Assembly (NCBI GenBank): GCA_015060225.1
Contig: SUYX01000013.1
Location: forward strand, 1 to 53,317
Length of the DNA stretch: 53,317 nucleotides
Direction of reading: 5' to 3'
Origin: Bacteroidales bacterium
GTDB lineage: Bacteria > Bacteroidota > Bacteroidia > Bacteroidales > UBA932
The position numbers and the translations under genes are program-made. Below are positions 52,305-53,317 of the stretch, in pieces. Position 1 is the first letter of the stretch; each line of letters starts with the position of its first letter. The notes below the pieces were generated by a model that worked only from the letters and a program-made list of their open reading frames with translations, was not told the DNA's origin and made no database searches.

Positions 52305-53317
52305 TTATTTGCTCAATGCAGTAGCAACATCCACAGCAACAGCAACAGTAGCACCTACCATTGGGTTGTTACCGATGCCAAGGAAGCCCATCATCTCAAC
52401 ATGTGCAGGAACTGATGAAGAACCTGCGAACTGAGCGTCTGAGTGCATACGGCCCATTGTGTCGGTCATACCGTATGATGCAGGACCTGCAGCCATGTTG
52501 TCTGGGTGAAGGGTTCTACCTGTACCGCCACCTGATGCAACTGAGAAATATTTCTTGCCCATCTCCATGCACTCTTTTTTGTAAGTGCCTGCAACCGGAT
52601 GCTGGAAGCGGGTTGGGTTGGTTGAGTTACCTGTGATTGATACGTCAACGCCCTCAAGGTGCATGATTGCAACACCCTCGCGTACGTCATCTGCACCGTA
52701 GCAGTTTACTTTTGCTCTCGGGCCGTCTGAGTAAGCGATTTTGTTTACAACCTTAACCTCGCCTGTTGCGTAATCGAACTCGGTCTGGCAGTATGTGAAA
52801 CCGTTGATTCTTGAGATAATCATAGCGGCGTCTTTACCAAGACCGTTAAGGATACAGCGTAGAGGCTCTTTTCTTACTTTGTCTGCTTTTGCTGCAATTT
52901 TGATTGCACCCTCAGCAGCAGCGAATGACTCGTGACCTGCCAGGAAAGCGAAACATTTTGTCTCCTCTCTAAGAAGACGTGCTGCAAGGTTACCGTGGCC
53001 AAGACCTACTTTACGGTCGTCTGCTACTGAACCTGGAACGCAGAATGACTGAAGACCTACACCAATTGCCTCTGCTGCATCAGCAGCGTTTGAGCAACCT
53101 TTCTTAAGTGCAATTGCAGCACCTACTACGTAAGCCCATTTTGCATTCTCAAAACAGATTGGCTGAGTCTCCTCGCAAGTTTTGTATGGATCCAAGCCAT
53201 ACTGCTCGCAAATCTCGTTAGCCTCCTCTATGCTTTTGATACCGTTTGCATTCAATGCTGCAAGAATCTGCGGCATTCTACGGTCCTGACTCTCAAATTT
53301 TACTTCTCTTATAGCCA
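52305..53317 (-). CDS. GGGtGRT-family protein, start cut by window edge
   Basis: The minus frame is open to the edge; the last bases read TGGCTATAAGAG, so the true ATG probably begins one base outside, giving AIREVKFESQDRRMPQILAA as the N-terminus and about 337 residues. SVASGGGTGRTLHPDNMAAG gives the family its name. Other conserved parts are FCVPGSVADDRKVGLGHGNL, CFAFLAGHESFAAAEGAIKI and GNNPMVGATVAVAVDVATAL. The function is unknown; in Bacteroidales it is often found beside iron-sulfur scaffold genes. Codon use is of the highly expressed type. A 119-base piece of it is duplicated at 50146. Confidence 0.9.
   Translation of the reverse strand, partial: AIREVKFESQDRRMPQILAALNANGIKSIEEANEICEQYGLDPYKTCEETQPICFENAKWAYVVGAAIALKKGCSNAADAAEAIGVGLQSFCVPGSVADDRKVGLGHGNLAARLLREETKCFAFLAGHESFAAAEGAIKIAAKADKVRKEPLRCILNGLGKDAAMIISRINGFTYCQTEFDYATGEVKVVNKIAYSDGPRAKVNCYGADDVREGVAIMHLEGVDVSITGNSTNPTRFQHPVAGTYKKECMEMGKKYFSVASGGGTGRTLHPDNMAAGPASYGMTDTMGRMHSDAQFAGSSSVPAHVEMMGFLGIGNNPMVGATVAVAVDVATALSK

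Noticed and set aside
51880-52324. Several overlapping frames of 100-130 codons on both strands
   Set aside because: They come from GC-rich repeat spacer, show no family motifs, and no start signals were seen.

Overview
The window comes from a member of the Bacteroidota, very probably the order Bacteroidales. Signs of this are two SusC/SusD outer-membrane pairs, the C69 dipeptidase, a GGGtGRT-family protein, the pheA-aminotransferase-DAHP synthase/chorismate mutase-tyrA cluster, and many promoters of the Bacteroidota form TTTG-N19-TAnnTTTG. The genus cannot be fixed from sequence alone. No tRNA, complete rRNA gene, CRISPR array or intact transposase was seen.

Positions 1-5700 are an accessory zone. 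They hold a type I restriction-modification locus (hsdM, a tyrosine recombinase and the start of an hsdS reading frame), a broken DnaC/IstB-like ATPase, and an AAA+ ATPase gene bounded on both sides by the same palindrome. Positions 5700-18000 hold a GNAT acetyltransferase, an M24 aminopeptidase, and two convergent SusC/SusD systems; the first has the codon use of a highly expressed operon. Positions 18000-24150 are core genes: lpxK, dus, pfkA, and rplM-rpsI-rpsB-tsf with a classical promoter and a structured RNA between rpsI and rpsB.

Positions 24150-32450 are an aromatic amino acid block. One operon (pheA, aminotransferase, DAHP synthase-chorismate mutase, tyrA) lies on the minus strand. 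A second (aroB, a fused aroD-aroA, aroC) lies on the plus strand. The minus-strand operon is preceded by what looks like a complete classical attenuator: promoter, Phe/Tyr-rich leader peptide, antiterminator segment and terminator. Next comes a TonB-dependent receptor directly downstream of an FMN riboswitch, which suggests an outer-membrane flavin importer. A long near-perfect hairpin and a serine hydrolase follow.

Positions 36500-42300 hold a LysO-type exporter with a low-complexity insert, a 52-bp tandem repeat array, and a seven-gene piece of the S10 ribosomal operon (rplC to rpsC) with its own promoter and terminator, lacking rpsJ in front and rplP behind. The rest contains a PurF-like protein with Ser in place of the glutaminase Cys, a second serine hydrolase, a capsule-type glycosyltransferase, a C69 dipeptidase, a TapB-like protein, a MATE transporter, a decayed MNT/HEPN pair, a CatA-like acetyltransferase and a GGGtGRT-family gene. 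The spacers of the last part carry a family of GTCCAC/GTGGAC modules and a 119-bp stray copy of part of the GGGtGRT gene.
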